From Alkaliphilus sp. (lineage in GTDB: Bacteria; Bacillota; Clostridia; Peptostreptococcales; Natronincolaceae), in assembly GCA_023230535.1 (NCBI GenBank), contig JALNXC010000002.1, positions 1 to 17,732 of the forward strand: a stretch of DNA of 17,732 nt, given 5' to 3'. Below, one piece after another: positions 1 to 6,794 of this stretch; the stretch's first letter is position 1, and every line of letters begins with the position of its first letter. The translations under genes and the position numbers were made by a program. The notes below the pieces were generated by a model. The model saw only the letters and a program-made list of their open reading frames with translations. It made no database searches and was not told the origin of the DNA.

Positions 1-419
1 AAACAGCAAATTCCCCAGATATATCAATTTATGAAATAAAGAAGTTGATGGCAAAATTTAGTAGGAGTTCGGATCTTTTTTACGCAACCGGGGGAGTTCA
101 TGTTTGCGCTATATGTAACAATGATGGTATAATATATTTTGAAGAAGATATCGGAAGACATAATGCATTAGATAAAGTGCTGGGAAAGGCATTGATGGAG
201 AATATGAACCTGGGAGATAAAATAATTTTGGCCAGCGGCAGAATTTCTTCCGAAATGTTGACAAAAGCGGTGAAAATGGGCATTACGGTGGTAGTTTCCA
301 GATCTGCCCCAACATCGTCGGCTGTTCATATGGCCAGGGAATTAAATGTAGTCTTGATAGGATTTGCAAGAGAAGAAAAAATGAATATTTATAGTAATTT
401 TTCGAGCTTAAAATTCTAA
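1..419 (+). CDS. fdhD: Formate dehydrogenase accessory protein FdhD, C-terminal part (5' end outside window)
   Basis: FdhD is a sulfurtransferase that passes sulfur from a cysteine desulfurase to the molybdenum (or tungsten) cofactor of formate dehydrogenase in the cytoplasm. The open frame runs in from the window edge (first full codon at 3) and ends with TAA at 417-419, leaving about 138 residues. Family motifs visible are TGGVHVCAI, the highly conserved EDIGRHNALDKV, SGRISSEM, a SAPTSSAV segment and GFAREE near the C terminus. The catalytic cysteine loop of the family lies upstream and is not in the window. A TTG/ATG pair near 45-50 is internal, because the reading frame and family similarity continue upstream of it. 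The gene precedes a structured leader and moaA, so the neighbourhood is about molybdopterin enzymes. Identification is firm; only completeness is unknown. Confidence 0.93.
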   Translation, partial: TANSPDISIYEIKKLMAKFSRSSDLFYATGGVHVCAICNNDGIIYFEEDIGRHNALDKVLGKALMENMNLGDKIILASGRISSEMLTKAVKMGITVVVSRSAPTSSAVHMARELNVVLIGFAREEKMNIYSNFSSLKF

Positions 420-420
420 A

Positions 421-528
421 GCTGAAATTCAGCCAAGAATCAAAGCCTATGGGTATAAGGGGAAACCCCTATGCCTCCCGTATTTGGAAAGGAAGATATT
501 ATGCAGCCTTTTCTCGGGCTGCTTTTTT
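421..528 (+). ncRNA. Putative Moco/Tuco-type riboswitch with expression platform upstream of moaA
   Basis: This non-coding stretch between fdhD and moaA can fold extensively. Visible elements are a GCTGAAATTCAGC palindrome (421-433), a GAAA-capped hairpin AGGGGAAACCCCT (458-470) followed by the unpaired-looking box TGCCTCCCG (472-480), and a GGAAAGGAAGAT box (486-497). Possible closing pairs are CCAAG 433-437 with TTTGG 483-487, and ATGGG 449-453 with CCCGT 477-481. It ends in an intrinsic terminator (503-528). The GNRA-capped stem, GCCTCCC box and position directly before moaA resemble my recollection of the Moco RNA motif, which senses molybdenum or tungsten cofactor. I could not align it to the covariance model. 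It could instead be an unrelated attenuator. No promoter was seen directly before it, so it may act inside a transcript coming from fdhD. Confidence 0.55.
503..528 (+). terminator. Intrinsic terminator in the moaA leader
   Basis: GCAGCC (503-508) pairs with GGCTGC (517-522) around an 8-base loop and is followed at once by six T (523-528). It lies about 90 bases before moaA, in the position expected for a riboswitch-controlled terminator. CAGCC at 430-434 could pair with GGCTG of the 3' arm and provide an alternative fold. Confidence 0.8.
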
Positions 529-617
529 ACTTATTTAACTTCAAGCCAATAATCAAGTATATATGAATTTTAGAATGATAGGGATGTAATAACAACAATA
601 GGAAACTAGGTGATAAA

Positions 618-1574
618 ATGAGAGACTCATTTGGGAGAAAAATAAATTATCTCAGAATATCTTTAACGGACAGATGTAATTTTAGATGCATTTATTGTAT
701 GCCGGAGGGGGGTATAGAAGATAAATTACGTCATGAGGATATGTTGTCCCTTGAAGAGATATATGTATTGATAAAAGATTTTGTAGAATTGGGGATTGAT
801 AAAATCAGGTTTACCGGCGGGGAGCCCTTGGTCAGAAAAGGTGTTGTTGACTTGATAAGTAAAGTAAGCAGGTTGGAAGGGGTCAAGGACTTGACCATGA
901 CCACAAATGGCCAATTGTTGAAACATATGGCCAAGCCCTTGAAGGAAGCAGGGTTAAACAGGGTTAATATCAGTTTGGATACATTGGACCCTGTAAAATT
1001 TTTAGAAATTACGAGATGCGGAGATCTTAATGCCGTATTAGAAGGCATTGATGAAGCTGTAAATGTAGGTTTAACTCCGGTCAAGATCAATACGGTATTA
1101 ATTGGCGGGATCAATGACAATGAAATAAGGGATTTAATAGACTTTACCAAAAAAGGTATAGACGTAAGGTTTATAGAATTGATGCCTATAGGGGAGGCCG
1201 CCGGTTTTGCCGAGGAAAGGTTTGTTTCCAATGATTTTGTATTAGAGACCGTAGGTGAACTTATTCCCATAGAGAGAGAGGATATATCCTCTCCGGCAAC
1301 TTATTATGCTCTTCCCGGCGTTAAAGGTAAGGTAGGCCTTATAAATCCTATTACTTGCAAATTTTGTGCTAATTGCAATAGGGTCAGGCTTACATCTACA
1401 GGAAAATTAAAACTTTGTTTACATTCGGATAGAGAGATAGATTTAAAATTTGCCTTGAGAAACGACAGAAATATAAAGAAGATCATCAAAAGTTCTATAT
1501 GGACCAAAGAAGAAAGCCATCATTTAGAAGATGAACAGTATATAATCAGAAATATGAATCAAATAGGGGGATAA
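618..1574 (+). CDS. moaA: GTP 3',8-cyclase MoaA (radical SAM)
   Basis: MoaA carries out the first step of molybdenum cofactor synthesis: with S-adenosylmethionine and two [4Fe-4S] clusters it converts GTP to 3',8-cyclo-7,8-dihydro-GTP in the cytoplasm. The 318-residue protein starts with the family's RDSFGR...RISLTDRCNFRCIYC segment, giving the radical SAM CxxxCxxC triad C20, C24, C27. The SAM-binding FTGGEPLVRK follows. The second cluster is C250, C253 and C267 (CxxC-x13-C, within FCANCNRVRLT...CLH). The chain ends in the conserved Gly-Gly tail (MNQIGG), which in this family reaches into the active site, so the protein looks complete. The ATG is preceded by an AGGTGA ribosome site at about 608-613. 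moaC follows after two bases, so the pair is co-transcribed, and both lie downstream of the probable riboswitch. Confidence 0.97.
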   Translation: MRDSFGRKINYLRISLTDRCNFRCIYCMPEGGIEDKLRHEDMLSLEEIYVLIKDFVELGIDKIRFTGGEPLVRKGVVDLISKVSRLEGVKDLTMTTNGQLLKHMAKPLKEAGLNRVNISLDTLDPVKFLEITRCGDLNAVLEGIDEAVNVGLTPVKINTVLIGGINDNEIRDLIDFTKKGIDVRFIELMPIGEAAGFAEERFVSNDFVLETVGELIPIEREDISSPATYYALPGVKGKVGLINPITCKFCANCNRVRLTSTGKLKLCLHSDREIDLKFALRNDRNIKKIIKSSIWTKEESHHLEDEQYIIRNMNQIGG

Positions 1575-1576
1575 AT

Positions 1577-2050
1577 ATGGATAGCTTGACTCATTTTAAC
1601 GAAGACGGTATGGCTCATATGGTAGAAGTTGGGGATAAAGATATAACCAGAAGGACTGCCACAGCCAGGGGGAAAATTATTATGAAGGGCGAGACGCTTC
1701 AAAGAATAAAAGACGGATTGATAAAAAAAGGTGATGTATTATCAGTGGCCCAGGTAGGGGGAATAATGGGAGCTAAAAAAACCGGTGAATTGATTCCCAT
1801 GTGCCATAATATATCCTTAACCGGAGCGGATATCAGATTTCAGTTTATTGATAATGGAGTAGAAGTGGAAGCGGAAGTTAATGCTATGGATAAAACCGGG
1901 GTTGAGATGGAAGCATTGACTGCCGTTAGCTTGGCATGTTTAACAATTTATGATATGTGTAAAGCTATAGATAGAGGTATGGAGATTCAGGATATAATGT
2001 TGATCAGAAAAGCAGGCGGGAAATCGGGGGAATATATAAGAGAGGAATAA
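1577..2050 (+). CDS. moaC: Cyclic pyranopterin monophosphate synthase MoaC
   Basis: MoaC converts the MoaA product into cyclic pyranopterin monophosphate (precursor Z), the second half of the first stage of molybdenum cofactor synthesis. The 157-residue length is normal for the stand-alone enzyme. Conserved blocks visible are LTHFNEDGMAHMVEVGDKD at the N terminus, PMCHNI with H77, KTGVEMEALTAVS with E112, DMCKA with D126 and K129, and the GGKSG loop near the C terminus. These correspond to the active-site residues of the family. The ATG lies two bases after the moaA stop, and its ribosome site (AGGGGG) is inside the last moaA codons, which suggests translational coupling. No further Mo-cofactor gene follows, since a terminator-like hairpin comes next. 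Confidence 0.97.
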   Translation: MDSLTHFNEDGMAHMVEVGDKDITRRTATARGKIIMKGETLQRIKDGLIKKGDVLSVAQVGGIMGAKKTGELIPMCHNISLTGADIRFQFIDNGVEVEAEVNAMDKTGVEMEALTAVSLACLTIYDMCKAIDRGMEIQDIMLIRKAGGKSGEYIREE

Positions 2051-2109
2051 TCCTTTAAAAGTAATATTGTTAATTATAACATTTTAATAGAAAAAGTGGT
2101 TATTACTTT

Positions 2110-2153
2110 ACGTGTTAGGGGATGTGTAGGCGTTTTACCCGGCACGTTTTTTT
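2110..2153 (+). terminator. Probable terminator after moaC
   Basis: ACGTG (2110-2114) pairs with CACGT (2143-2147) and an inner GGG (2118-2120) with CCC (2138-2140), and seven T follow (2147-2153). The stem is interrupted and the loop is long, so it is weaker than the other terminators in the window. It fits the end of the moaA-moaC unit. Confidence 0.45.
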
Positions 2154-2259
2154 ATACACATAATAATTTAAATTGAATAAATTAATAGTATATGTAAATT
2201 AAGGGGCTTTATCGGGACTATAAACTATCGGGCAAATCATTTGGATGGAGGAGATTATA

Positions 2260-3348
2260 ATGACGAAAAAAGGGTGTATTAAAAGGCTCTTACCCGGCAG
2301 CAATACATCTATCGGGTTTTATTCGTATTTTGAATATGTTATAGATCAGAAAGAAGCGAGAAAAATTTACTATTTTAAGGGCGGCCCCGGAGTAGGAAAA
2401 TCCTATATGATGAAAAAGATAGGTTATGAAATAATTGATAAAGGGATGGACGTAGAGTTTCATCACTGTGCCGCAGATCCGGAATCTATTGACGCAATTG
2501 TTATACCAAGTATAAAAATAGGTATAATAGATGGCACAACCCCTCATGCCATTGATCCTAGATATCCGGGTGTCACGGGAACAATAGTTAATCTGGACGA
2601 ATTTTTAAACGAAGAGGGTTTAAAAAAAGTTAAAAACAGCATTATAGAATCCACAGAAGATAATAAGAATATATATATCAGAATATATAAATATCTTGCA
2701 GCAGCAAAATTGATACATGATGATATTGAATGGATCAATAGTTATTCCATGAATTTTAATAAAGTCAACGAGGAGACCGATAAATTAATAAATGGATATT
2801 TAAATATTATTGGGGAAAGAAATAAATTGGGCAGGGAGAGACATCTTTTTGGAAGTTCGTACACATTAAAGGGCAGGATAGATCATGCTGAAACCTTTAT
2901 CGGTATAATGGGGGAGATTATTCATATAAAAGGGGACGACGGTACGGGTAAATCGGAATTGCTCAAAAAGTTATCGTCTATAGCATTGAATAAAGGCTAT
3001 GATGTGGAGATCTACCACGAGCCATTAGTACCGAAAAAAATAGAATCCATTGTTATTCCGGAACTTGATTTAGCCTTTACAACAAATAATAAATTTTTCA
3101 ATAAAAAAACCGTGGACTTAGATATGCATATAGATGATATGAGGATCAAAAAATATAAAGAAGAGTTAAAACACAGCAAAAAAATATTTAACAGATTGTT
3201 GAATGATGCTTTTGTTTACCTTGGGAAAACTAACGCTGCCCATAATAAAATAGAGGAATATTATGCTCCAAATATCTTCTATGAAGGTTTAAACAGGGCC
3301 AGACAAAATATATTAGAGGAAATAATTGAAATAAAAAAACAAAAATAA
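2260..3348 (+). CDS. Tandem P-loop ATPase-like protein (PRK06851-type), function unknown
   Basis: This 362-residue protein has two nucleotide-binding P-loops: GGPGVGKS (residues 41-48) and GDDGTGKS (225-232). The text after each loop is similar: FHHCAADPESIDAIVIPSI...DGTTPH in the first half and IYHEPLVPKKIESIVIPEL in the second. This points to an internal duplication of one ATPase-like module. I recognise it as a conserved protein of spore-forming Firmicutes usually listed as an uncharacterised ATPase (PRK06851 type); its substrate is not known to me. No signal peptide or membrane segment is visible, so it is probably cytoplasmic. An upstream in-frame ATG at 2245 sits just before and within the ribosome site TGGAGGAG (2246-2253), so ATG 2260 is chosen. 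It is probably monocistronic, with terminators on both sides. Confidence 0.72.
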   Translation: MTKKGCIKRLLPGSNTSIGFYSYFEYVIDQKEARKIYYFKGGPGVGKSYMMKKIGYEIIDKGMDVEFHHCAADPESIDAIVIPSIKIGIIDGTTPHAIDPRYPGVTGTIVNLDEFLNEEGLKKVKNSIIESTEDNKNIYIRIYKYLAAAKLIHDDIEWINSYSMNFNKVNEETDKLINGYLNIIGERNKLGRERHLFGSSYTLKGRIDHAETFIGIMGEIIHIKGDDGTGKSELLKKLSSIALNKGYDVEIYHEPLVPKKIESIVIPELDLAFTTNNKFFNKKTVDLDMHIDDMRIKKYKEELKHSKKIFNRLLNDAFVYLGKTNAAHNKIEEYYAPNIFYEGLNRARQNILEEIIEIKKQK

Positions 3349-3374
3349 AGAAAGGGGCTTTTCCTTTCTTTTTT
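3347..3374. terminator. Bidirectional intrinsic terminator between convergent genes
   Basis: AAAGAAAGG (3347-3355) pairs with CCTTTCTTT (3363-3371) around GGCTTTT, and the T-run continues to 3374. On the minus strand the same stem is followed by TTTATTTTT, so it can serve both the plus-strand ATPase gene ending at 3348 and the minus-strand gene ending at 3389. Confidence 0.8.
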
Positions 3375-3388
3375 GGTTTTCATATTGC

Positions 3389-4261
3389 TTAATCGATGTG
3401 ATTATGCCGGATAAAAACATCTTTGTCGGATTTATCCGGAACAAACGTATTATATTTCTCGCTCCAATAATATACATTCTTATAGGATTTTTCTTCTATA
3501 AGAGAAAAACTGTCCTTCGAAGGGATCATTTCGGATTTAGCCCTATATTTTTTTACTGAGGTAACGGTATTTATTTCAGATGTATTTTTATAATCAAAAT
3601 TGATTTGAGATTCCTCTATGACCATAATCCATTCCAAATCGGGGGCATTCATATCAACCCAGTTTTTCTTATAAATTTCTTTTCCGGATATTGTTTTTTC
3701 CAATACAACATTGAAATTTTGACTGTCGCAGTCAAAAATTTGCATATGATGCCTATAAGAAAAAGCACCTAATTTCTCATCCGATATCTGATAAACCACC
3801 ATCAGTTTTTTATTTTCAGCAGGATGTTCAATAAATTTTATTTTTTCAATGGGTGATAGATTCTCTATTTTACTGTGAAATATATAATCATCATTAATTT
3901 CTTCAAATATAACTATAACTCCCAGGTCCTTGGATAGATTTAAAGCCAATATAAGCTGTTCGGACAAATCAGGAATTATGCAACCATAATACATTTCCAT
4001 ATCGATATAATCCCTGTAATCCTGCCATTTATTGTATTTTATAATGTTTAAAACTGAGTCAACAACCTGTTTTTTAGAATCACTGTCATAGGACTCACTG
4101 TTTTTATCCGATGATTTCAACAAAGATTTGTTAATTTTATATATTGGAGAACTATATCTTTTAAAAGTGGCAATATTTTCCGGGGATTCAAAAAAATTGA
4201 GTGTTAAAAAAAATAGTATCAATACCGGACAAAAGCTCATAATAAATTTAATATTCTTCAT
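3389..4261 (-). CDS. Exported or membrane-anchored protein of unknown function
   Basis: I do not recognise this 290-residue protein. It begins MKNIKFIMSF and has one hydrophobic segment at about residues 7-23 after two lysines, so it looks like a signal peptide or N-terminal anchor with the rest outside the membrane. There is no lipobox. The mature part is rich in charged residues, Tyr and Ile, with a Ser/Lys/Asp-rich linker at about 45-65 (KSSDKNSESYDSDSKK) and no obvious catalytic motif. The start is supported by GAGGTGG a few bases upstream. It lies 72 bases downstream of the MBL lipoprotein gene on the same strand with no terminator between, so the two are probably one operon and the product may work at the cell surface with that lipoprotein. 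A hairpin could hide its ribosome site. Confidence 0.75.
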   Translation of the reverse strand: MKNIKFIMSFCPVLILFFLTLNFFESPENIATFKRYSSPIYKINKSLLKSSDKNSESYDSDSKKQVVDSVLNIIKYNKWQDYRDYIDMEMYYGCIIPDLSEQLILALNLSKDLGVIVIFEEINDDYIFHSKIENLSPIEKIKFIEHPAENKKLMVVYQISDEKLGAFSYRHHMQIFDCDSQNFNVVLEKTISGKEIYKKNWVDMNAPDLEWIMVIEESQINFDYKNTSEINTVTSVKKYRAKSEMIPSKDSFSLIEEKSYKNVYYWSEKYNTFVPDKSDKDVFIRHNHID

Positions 4262-4265
4262 TACA

Positions 4266-4292
4266 CCACCTCTATAAATTATATGAAGGTGG
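4266..4292 (-). promoter_or_regulatory. Hairpin that could sequester the ribosome site of the exported-protein gene
   Basis: On the minus-strand transcript CCACCT (rc of 4287-4292) can pair with AGGTGG (rc of 4266-4271), which is the core of the Shine-Dalgarno site for the gene starting at 4261. The loop holds TATAATTTATA, which can pair with itself and lengthen the stem. This is read by eye; regulation is inferred. Confidence 0.4.
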
Positions 4293-4333
4293 ATGCTATG
4301 TTTATGACTTGAGAGGGCATGTATGATGTTATT

Positions 4334-5206
4334 TTAAATTTGGTCTTGATTGACAGGGGCCTGATGTGACCAGATGCTTTCACCATCGCTATATATAACA
4401 ACTGTATTTTGTAAATCTGTACGATAAATTAGGACCCCGGATTGAACAAGGCGGGTTATAACTTCTTCATGGGGGTGATTATAAGGATTATTGCTTCCCA
4501 GTGAAATAAGGGCGATTTCCGGATTGACACAGTCCAAAAACTGTTGAGTTGTTGAGGAATCGCTCCCATGATGCCCTACATTCAACACATTTGCACTCAA
4601 GTCATCTATGCTATATGTGTTTATCAGGTCCATTTCCGCTTCGCGTTCCATGTCCCCGGTAAATAGAAATGACTTATTATTATAATCCAATCTAAAAACA
4701 ACACTCCATAGATTTAAATTGTCTCCATAGTCCCTTATAGGACCTAAAAAATGCAGTTTGATGTCTTTATCAAATTCGATAATATTATTTGGCTTGGGGC
4801 TGGCGATAGTAAGATTTTTGGATTCAATAGTAGCGAGCAATTTTTCAAAAGTTGCACTGGTATGAAGTTTTTTAGGCATAATAATCTTTTTCACCTCAAA
4901 ATTGTTAATAATTTCGGGTAGGCCTCCTATATGGTCTGTATGCGGATGTGTACCTATGAGCAAATCAATCTTATCAACCCCATGTTTTAATAGATAAGAT
5001 TTTACCTTTTTTCCTTGAGAGGCTTCTCCCGCATCAATTAAAATTGTTTTGTTGTTGGGTGTGGATATTAGGATACTCTCTCCCTGCCCCACATCGATCA
5101 TATGTATTGTTAAAACATCGGAAGCCCGATTGCATCCGATTAACACGGATAAGATAAAAAATAATATGGCGATGAACATGGTGATAAATTTTATGTTATT
5201 TTTCAC
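4334..5206 (-). CDS. ComEC-type metallo-beta-lactamase-fold lipoprotein
   Basis: This 290-residue protein has a lysine-containing N terminus, a hydrophobic stretch (about 6-24) and a lipobox LIGC with the lipid-bearing Cys at residue 25, so it should be anchored on the outer face of the membrane. The mature part is an MBL-fold hydrolase of the ComEC/Rec2 C-terminal type: HMIDVGQGESILI (35-47), metal motif HPHTDH (87-92), FTGDM with D185, NVGHHGS (209-215) and NNPYNHPHEEV (239-249). The family includes DNA-degrading domains fused to ComEC as well as stand-alone hydrolases; the actual substrate is unknown. The start is GTG 5204-5206 with AGGGGGA upstream; an ATG two bases upstream of it reads straight into a stop. 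It is followed by an unknown exported protein and is divergent from a TPR gene and comEC. The nearby comEC lacks this domain, suggesting a split arrangement. Confidence 0.88.
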   Translation of the reverse strand: MKNNIKFITMFIAILFFILSVLIGCNRASDVLTIHMIDVGQGESILISTPNNKTILIDAGEASQGKKVKSYLLKHGVDKIDLLIGTHPHTDHIGGLPEIINNFEVKKIIMPKKLHTSATFEKLLATIESKNLTIASPKPNNIIEFDKDIKLHFLGPIRDYGDNLNLWSVVFRLDYNNKSFLFTGDMEREAEMDLINTYSIDDLSANVLNVGHHGSDSSTTQQFLDCVNPEIALISLGSNNPYNHPHEEVITRLVQSGVLIYRTDLQNTVVIYSDGESIWSHQAPVNQDQI

Positions 5207-5251
5207 ATAATTTCCCCCTAATACATAAGATTTATAGTATATTTAAATCAT

Positions 5252-5280
5252 ATATTAATATGATACTATTATTATATCAA
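5252..5280 (-). promoter_or_regulatory. Candidate promoter of the MBL lipoprotein gene
   Basis: On the minus strand TTGATA (rc of 5275-5280), a 17-base spacer and TAATAT (rc of 5252-5257) resemble a sigma-A promoter about 45 bases before the GTG start. The region is very AT-rich, so chance matches are likely. Confidence 0.35.
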
Positions 5281-5360
5281 CATTAAAAAGTTTATGTTTA
5301 ATATATTATCCGTAAATATATGGTATTTTCGGTTATTTTACATTATTATCATTCTGGTGG

Positions 5361-5389
5361 TTAACAAATTAGGTTAAGTATAGTAGAAT
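5361..5389 (+). promoter_or_regulatory. Sigma-A-type promoter before the TPR gene
   Basis: TTAACA (5361-5366), a 17-base spacer and TAGAAT (5384-5389) are a good match to the vegetative consensus. The predicted transcript start near 5396 leaves a short leader before the ribosome-site-like GAAAGTGGTGAT at 5415-5426. Confidence 0.6.
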
Positions 5390-5406
5390 ATATAGGGAAA
5401 TAATAA

Positions 5407-6693
5407 TTGTTCTTGAAAGTGGTGATTAATATAAAATTAAACATATTTTTTTATAGCAAGACGGGCAGGATTAATTTTTTAAAAGAAAATTTAGGGATTA
5501 AAAATATAAATAAAGATATGATGCAAGTTTTGACTCCTACGATAGCCGGGTTAAATGGCTTTAAATTTAAAAACAGCTTTAAAAAGAATCCGGGTTACTG
5601 GCTGGAATTGATTTTTAGTGATGATAAAAAAGGCAAGCATCTATACAACCAATTAACACAAAAAACTGCGGACAATAAAAAAGATAATTCTGTTTTTTAT
5701 CCTGTAACTAATTTATCCGCGAGACAATTGCGGGAGGGCTGGATAGATAAATATGATTTTTGTATCAAGGACCGGGATGAAGATAAATGGAAATTATTTT
5801 TCAAAGAATTGAAAGAACATATGAAACATAAACGGATAGATAATGTATTTGTCGGATTAAATTTATTATTGAGATACAATCCTTTCTTTTTAAAAAAATA
5901 TAAGCGTTATTATATATTTGAAAAACTGGCCTGTCATTATGAGCAACAGGGCAATATAATGAGAGCTGTCAGATGTTTACGATTGCAAGGTGTACTGGAC
6001 CCCAAATCCATAGAACCATATTTAAATATAAGCAGTTTTTACATCATCAACAATATGGAGGAAGATGCGATACGGGCATGTGAAATCGGATTAAAGAAAA
6101 ATCCCAGGGATCAATATTTAATAAGCAATTTAGTCATAGCGCTTAGCAATATAGGAGACCACTGTTCCGCGCTGACGTTTTTGAAACAGGCTCTGGAGAA
6201 TGATAGCAAAAATATATTGCTTTGGAAGTTAATGGGTGATTTATATTATGAAACGGACAACAATGAAAAAGCAATTAAATGCTATAAAACCGTATTAAAT
6301 ATAAAAAATGAGAATGTGGAAAATATGCTTAATTTTTATGGAGAGATATATAACTCTATAGGTGCCTGTTATTTTGAGGAAGGGAAATATGGTAAGGCGG
6401 CTAAGTATTATAAAAAAGTATTGTTATATAATCCTGACGACAGTTATACGCTTTTGAGTTTATCGCAGATCTATTTTTATTATTTGGAGGATATTGAAAC
6501 CGCTTTAGATTATACTAAATTATTGGTGGATAAAGCGCCCGATAGCGGATTTGGGCAATATCAACTGGGCCTTATATATATGGAATATGGGTATATAGAA
6601 AAATCGAGATGGCATCTGTATAAAGCCCGCCGTTTAATGCCTGATTATGCCCCTGTTCATGATGCTATTGAAGCGATAAGGAATACATATTAA
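5407..6693 (+). CDS. Tetratricopeptide repeat (TPR) protein
   Basis: The protein has about seven helical TPR units from residue 170 to 415, for example AIRACEIGLKKNPRD, AIKCYKTVLNIKN and AAKYYKKVLLYNPDD. The first 160 residues do not resemble anything I recognise. TPR arrays bind partner proteins; no enzyme motif is visible, nor is a clear signal peptide, so it is probably a cytoplasmic or membrane-associated scaffold. The start is uncertain. The longest frame begins at TTG 5407, but the promoter at 5361-5389 would put the transcript start near 5396, and the best ribosome site (GAAAGTGGTGAT, 5415-5426) lies downstream. GTG at 5419 or 5422, or a rare ATA at 5431, are alternatives. It is the first gene on this side of the divergent region and precedes comEC by about 100 bases. 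A role with ComEC is only a guess from position. Confidence 0.8.
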   Translation: MFLKVVINIKLNIFFYSKTGRINFLKENLGIKNINKDMMQVLTPTIAGLNGFKFKNSFKKNPGYWLELIFSDDKKGKHLYNQLTQKTADNKKDNSVFYPVTNLSARQLREGWIDKYDFCIKDRDEDKWKLFFKELKEHMKHKRIDNVFVGLNLLLRYNPFFLKKYKRYYIFEKLACHYEQQGNIMRAVRCLRLQGVLDPKSIEPYLNISSFYIINNMEEDAIRACEIGLKKNPRDQYLISNLVIALSNIGDHCSALTFLKQALENDSKNILLWKLMGDLYYETDNNEKAIKCYKTVLNIKNENVENMLNFYGEIYNSIGACYFEEGKYGKAAKYYKKVLLYNPDDSYTLLSLSQIYFYYLEDIETALDYTKLLVDKAPDSGFGQYQLGLIYMEYGYIEKSRWHLYKARRLMPDYAPVHDAIEAIRNTY

Positions 6694-6712
6694 ATTTAAT
6701 ACTAAAATTTAA

Positions 6713-6742
6713 TTGCACAAAGAGTTAAAATTAAAATATATA
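6713..6742 (+). promoter_or_regulatory. Candidate promoter before comEC
   Basis: TTGCAC (6713-6718), an 18-base spacer and TATATA (6737-6742) form a possible sigma-A promoter in the 101-base gap between the TPR gene and comEC. The gap is AT-rich, so confidence is limited. Confidence 0.35.
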
Positions 6743-6794
6743 GAGGGAAGTCTTATATATATGTAGAAAATACATAGGTATGGGAGGGATAAAA

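Noticed and set aside
420..617. TPP, cobalamin or T-box riboswitch in the moaA leader
   Set aside because: None of the hallmark boxes of these classes was seen; the Moco-type reading fits position and motifs better.
731..1270. Long open frame of 179 codons on the minus strand inside moaA
   Set aside because: It is antisense to a well-conserved enzyme gene, has no ribosome site or family likeness, and is a by-product of moaA codon use.
2210..2232. Direct repeat TATCGGG (2210-2216 and 2226-2232) before the tandem ATPase gene
   Set aside because: Seven bases with a 16-base period could be a regulator site, but two short copies are too little to support a call.
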